Below, in pieces: positions 6,248 to 8,230 of a DNA stretch of 8,230 nt (position 1 is its first letter; each line of letters begins with the position of its first letter). The notes under the pieces were generated by a model. The model worked only from the letters and a program-made list of their open reading frames with translations, ran no database searches and was not told where the DNA came from. This DNA comes from an uncultured Rhodospirillales bacterium (GTDB lineage: Bacteria > Pseudomonadota > Alphaproteobacteria > CALMVH01), in contig CALMVH010000130.1 in assembly GCA_937873165.1 (NCBI GenBank), positions 629-8,858 on the forward strand, given 5' to 3'. A program made the position numbers and the translations under genes.

Positions 6248-7291
6248 TCAGCTATGTCTCGACCAATTCACGACAATCGCTTTCTTGCCTGACACCAGGA
6301 TTTCAAATCGCGCTTGTTCCGTAATCGCGTAGGCGAATTCCTTGCCGATTTGCGCCGCCAGGTCGCGGTCGCCCAGCAGCATGACGATGGTGCCGCCGGG
6401 CTTCACAACCCGCACCATCTCGCGCATCACCGCGCGGTAGAAGCCTTCGATATCCTTCAAACCCGTGTCGAACTGGCCCCAGGGCGGGTCGGTCACCACC
6501 GTGTCGATGAACCCGTCCTCGATCCGCTCCAGCGCGGTCGCCACACCTGCGCGCGCGATGAAGGGGCTGTTCTTGCGGATCTTGACTTCACCGCTTCGGC
6601 TACGCTGTTTCAAGGCTTCCATCTTCGCCTCGTCGATGTCCGAGGCGAAGATCATGTTGTAGGGCCAGCGCGCGCGCGCAATCGGGAGCGCGCCGCTGCC
6701 CGCGAACGGATCGAGGAAGACATCGGTTGCTTGCGGCTTGGAGATCAGGCACAGCAGCGTCGCCAGTTCGGGCTTCAGCGCGCCGGGGGCCAGGTCATGC
6801 GTGGCATTATGGCGGGTGATGCGCTTGCCCAGATAGCTGTCGCCGCCGACGCGCGTCATGGCCCAGAACTCCGCATCGCCGCTGCGCCCGTTGAAGGCAA
6901 GGCCGGTCGCTGCTTCGATTGCGCCGCACAGCCGCGCTACGGCCAGCCGGTCGCCCGCCACCAGTTCGTTCGCGTTCGACAGCATTAGCCGGTAGGTACG
7001 CTCGCGCGGGCCCACGCTGCGTTTCAGGGGACGGTGCCAATAATCCTGGCTGACCAGCCAGCGCAGGAACCCGTCGATGGATTGACCCGGCCCCAGCCGG
7101 TGCTGCGCCACGATTTCGAACACGTTGTTGACATAGCGCAATGACCCCAGCGAGGGCGGAAAGCGTTCGGTCTCAAATGCGACCATGCCGTCCTCGAGAT
7201 CGGCCAGCACGAAGCCGTCGAACCCCTCGCGCGCCAGCTGCGCCGCCGCGACCTCCTGCAAGCCCGAAACGCATGTGGCGATGAACTTCAT
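6248..7291 (-). CDS. THUMP-type class I SAM-dependent RNA methyltransferase
   Basis: This 347-residue protein is built like the THUMP-containing RNA guanine-N2 methyltransferases (Trm14/TrmN, THUMPD and RlmL N-terminal-type proteins). The N-terminal ferredoxin-like/THUMP part starts with FIATCVSGLQEVAAAQLAREG (residues 3-23), the usual 'xATxxxGLEExxxxEL' beginning. The linker HNATHDLAPGALKPELATLL (161-180) precedes the Rossmann methyltransferase fold. Motif I is DPFAGSGALPIA (194-205), the acidic end of strand 2 is SDID (217-220), and the catalytic motif IV is TDPPWGQF (267-274). MVRVVKPGG near 299 is the post-catalytic helix and strand. DPPW instead of NPPY fits tRNA-type N2-guanine enzymes, but the target nucleotide is inferred only. 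The ATG has GAGGG four bases upstream (7296-7300). recR lies 95 bases upstream on the same strand with a palindrome between them, so co-transcription is plausible. Confidence 0.85.
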   Translation of the reverse strand: MKFIATCVSGLQEVAAAQLAREGFDGFVLADLEDGMVAFETERFPPSLGSLRYVNNVFEIVAQHRLGPGQSIDGFLRWLVSQDYWHRPLKRSVGPRERTYRLMLSNANELVAGDRLAVARLCGAIEAATGLAFNGRSGDAEFWAMTRVGGDSYLGKRITRHNATHDLAPGALKPELATLLCLISKPQATDVFLDPFAGSGALPIARARWPYNMIFASDIDEAKMEALKQRSRSGEVKIRKNSPFIARAGVATALERIEDGFIDTVVTDPPWGQFDTGLKDIEGFYRAVMREMVRVVKPGGTIVMLLGDRDLAAQIGKEFAYAITEQARFEILVSGKKAIVVNWSRHS

Positions 7292-7310
7292 GAGACCCTC
7301 ACAAGCATTT

Positions 7311-7374
7311 GTCGCTCCCGCGAAGGCGGAGATCCAGATGGATTAGTCTGGGTTCCCGCCTTCGCGGGAGTGAC
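7311..7374. repeat. Intergenic palindromic repeat element between recR and the methyltransferase gene
   Basis: Two 28-base arms, 7311-7338 and 7347-7374, face each other across an 8-base loop (7339-7346). 24 of 28 positions are Watson-Crick pairs. On the plus-strand transcript three of the four remaining positions would be G-U wobbles. The core is CTCCCGCGAAGGCGG against CCGCCTTCGCGGGAG. Sequences of this kind recur as dispersed intergenic palindromes in many alphaproteobacteria and other GC-rich proteobacteria, so this is probably one copy of a REP-like family. In the recR-to-methyltransferase transcript it would form a very stable hairpin. No U-run follows in that direction, so it does not look like a standard intrinsic terminator. 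An mRNA-stabilising or partial-termination role is possible. Confidence 0.85.
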
Positions 7375-7386
7375 CGGTTTTGGTGT

Positions 7387-7980
7387 TTACGCCGCTGGGC
7401 GCCGCGAATTGAAGGCTGCCGTCAGTGTGCCATCGTCAAGGTAGTCGAGTTCGCCGCCGATGGGAACGCCCTGCGCCAGCCGCGACACCGTTACCCCAAA
7501 CGCGCGCAGCCGGTCGGCGATGTAATGCGCCGTCGCTTGTCCCTCGATGGTGACGTTCAGCGCCAGGATCACCTCGCCGATGCTTCCCTCGGACACGCGC
7601 TCGACCAGCCGGGCGATGGCGAGATCGTCCGGGCCGATGCCGTCAAGGGCCGACAAATTGCCTCCCAGCACATGATACAGCCCCCGGAACACGCCGCTGC
7701 GCTGAATGGCCCACAGGTGACCCACCTGTTCCACCACGCACAGCGTGGCGCGCTGCCGGTTCGGGTCGCGGCAGATCGTGCAGGGATCGACGGTGTCTAG
7801 ATTACCGCACACGCTGCAATGGCCCACGGAGTCGGATGCATTCTGCAGCGCCACCGCCAGCGGGCGCATCAGCGCGTCTTTCTTCTGCAGCATGTGCAGC
7901 ACGGCCCGGCGCGCCGAGCGCGGACCCAGCCCCGGAAGCCGCGCCATGAGCTGGATCAGGCTTTCGATATCGTTCAGCAT
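7387..7980 (-). CDS. recR: RecR, recombination mediator protein
   Basis: RecR works with RecF and RecO to load RecA on gapped DNA in the cytoplasm. Its 197 residues match the usual 197-201. The helix-hairpin-helix segment LIQLMARLPGLGPRSARR (8-25) is followed by a four-cysteine zinc finger, C55-SV-C58 and C67-TI-C70. A Toprim domain starts at about CVVEQVGHLWAIQRSG (80-95), with YHVLGGNLSALDGIGPDDL (102-120) and the conserved C-terminal LAQGVPIGGELDYLDDGTL (168-186). An in-frame TGA two codons upstream bounds the start, and AGGCG (7987-7991) lies six bases before the ATG. In many bacteria recR follows dnaX and ybaB; here the upstream neighbour on the same strand is an unrelated amidotransferase-like gene, 92 bases away. 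Confidence 0.96.
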   Translation of the reverse strand: MLNDIESLIQLMARLPGLGPRSARRAVLHMLQKKDALMRPLAVALQNASDSVGHCSVCGNLDTVDPCTICRDPNRQRATLCVVEQVGHLWAIQRSGVFRGLYHVLGGNLSALDGIGPDDLAIARLVERVSEGSIGEVILALNVTIEGQATAHYIADRLRAFGVTVSRLAQGVPIGGELDYLDDGTLTAAFNSRRPAA

Positions 7981-8072
7981 CGATCACGCCTGTTAATGTG
8001 CCGAACGGAACTCATCGCGCGTGTTTAGCATGATGCGCATGAGATAGCACAACGCCCTGGTTGGAAAACAAC

Positions 8073-8230
8073 TCAGACGTGGTGCTGAGCCGAGTGATCG
8101 GCGACGGCGGCACTGAATGCCGAGAACAGCGCCTGCGACACCGAGTTGGCGTTGTAGTCGTGCTCCGGATGCCACTGTACCCGGTAGGCGAATCCCGGCG
8201 CGTTTTCGGCCCGAATGGCCTCGATCGTGC
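8073..8230 (-). CDS. C-terminal fragment of a PuuD-type class I glutamine amidotransferase-like hydrolase (runs off the right edge)
   Basis: Only the last 51 codons and the stop are in the window. Reading from the right edge, the frame gives TIEAIRAENAPGF, then RVQWHPEHDY and a tail ending in SAQHHV. The WHPE sequence carries the catalytic His and Glu of class I glutamine amidotransferases (fragment residues 20 and 22). The preceding 'IEAIRAENAPGFAYRVQW' arrangement and the following NANSVSQALFSAF fit the gamma-glutamyl-GABA hydrolase (PuuD) group, whose known role is cleaving gamma-glutamyl-GABA in putrescine breakdown. Most relatives have GVQWHPE; here Arg replaces the Gly. The nucleophile cysteine is outside the window, so activity and substrate cannot be confirmed. 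No clear terminator follows the stop, and recR begins 92 bases further on. Confidence 0.8.
   Translation of the reverse strand, partial: TIEAIRAENAPGFAYRVQWHPEHDYNANSVSQALFSAFSAAVADHSAQHHV

Noticed and set aside
5448..6332. A 294-codon plus-strand open frame overlapping bioB
   Set aside because: It is a +1-type shadow of bioB rich in Arg, Gly and Pro. All iron-sulfur motifs lie in the bioB frame.
8060..8072. Small hairpin GTTG/CAAC just after the stop of the PuuD-like gene, considered as a terminator
   Set aside because: The stem is only four base pairs and no U-run follows on the minus strand.

Overview
The window looks like a chromosomal stretch of a GC-rich proteobacterium, most likely an alphaproteobacterium. 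The case rests on high-GC codon use, a short (about 320-residue) BioB, start codons placed directly behind sigma-70-type -10 boxes, and an intergenic palindrome of the CCCGCCTTCGCGGGA type. I cannot resolve the family or genus from sequence alone. Almost all of it is ordinary housekeeping metabolism. I found no phage, IS element, CRISPR array, tRNA or rRNA.

Layout. Positions 1-1352 (minus strand) hold the start of livM and all of livH, the two membrane permeases of a branched-chain amino acid ABC importer, translationally coupled through a TGATG overlap. A 159-bp divergent region separates livH from a plus-strand gene (1512-2534) for an exported protein with the motif pattern of the ChaN/Tiki/EreA-like superfamily. 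Next come purH (2619-4190), the last two steps of IMP synthesis, and a tightly coupled small secreted protein of unknown function (4200-4499). Convergent to these is bioD (4511-5179, minus). bioB (5284-6246, plus) diverges from bioD across a 104-bp promoter region, so together they form a biotin-synthesis pair: BioD makes dethiobiotin and BioB inserts the sulfur. bioB then meets, with one base between stop codons, a THUMP-type RNA methyltransferase gene (6248-7291, minus). This is preceded by a 64-bp near-perfect palindromic repeat and by recR (7387-7980, minus), a recombination mediator. The right edge carries the C-terminal end of a class I glutamine-amidotransferase-like hydrolase of the PuuD type (8073-8230, minus).

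The points most worth a second look are the ChaN/Tiki-like exported protein, two genes (that one and bioB) that appear to be transcribed as leaderless mRNAs from well-spaced sigma-70-type promoters, the uncharacterised secreted protein behind purH, the palindromic repeat between recR and the methyltransferase gene, and a BioD whose nucleotide-base-binding segment differs from that of E. coli. I do not see convincing evidence of a wholly new multi-gene system here. Every intergenic stretch is under 300 bases.
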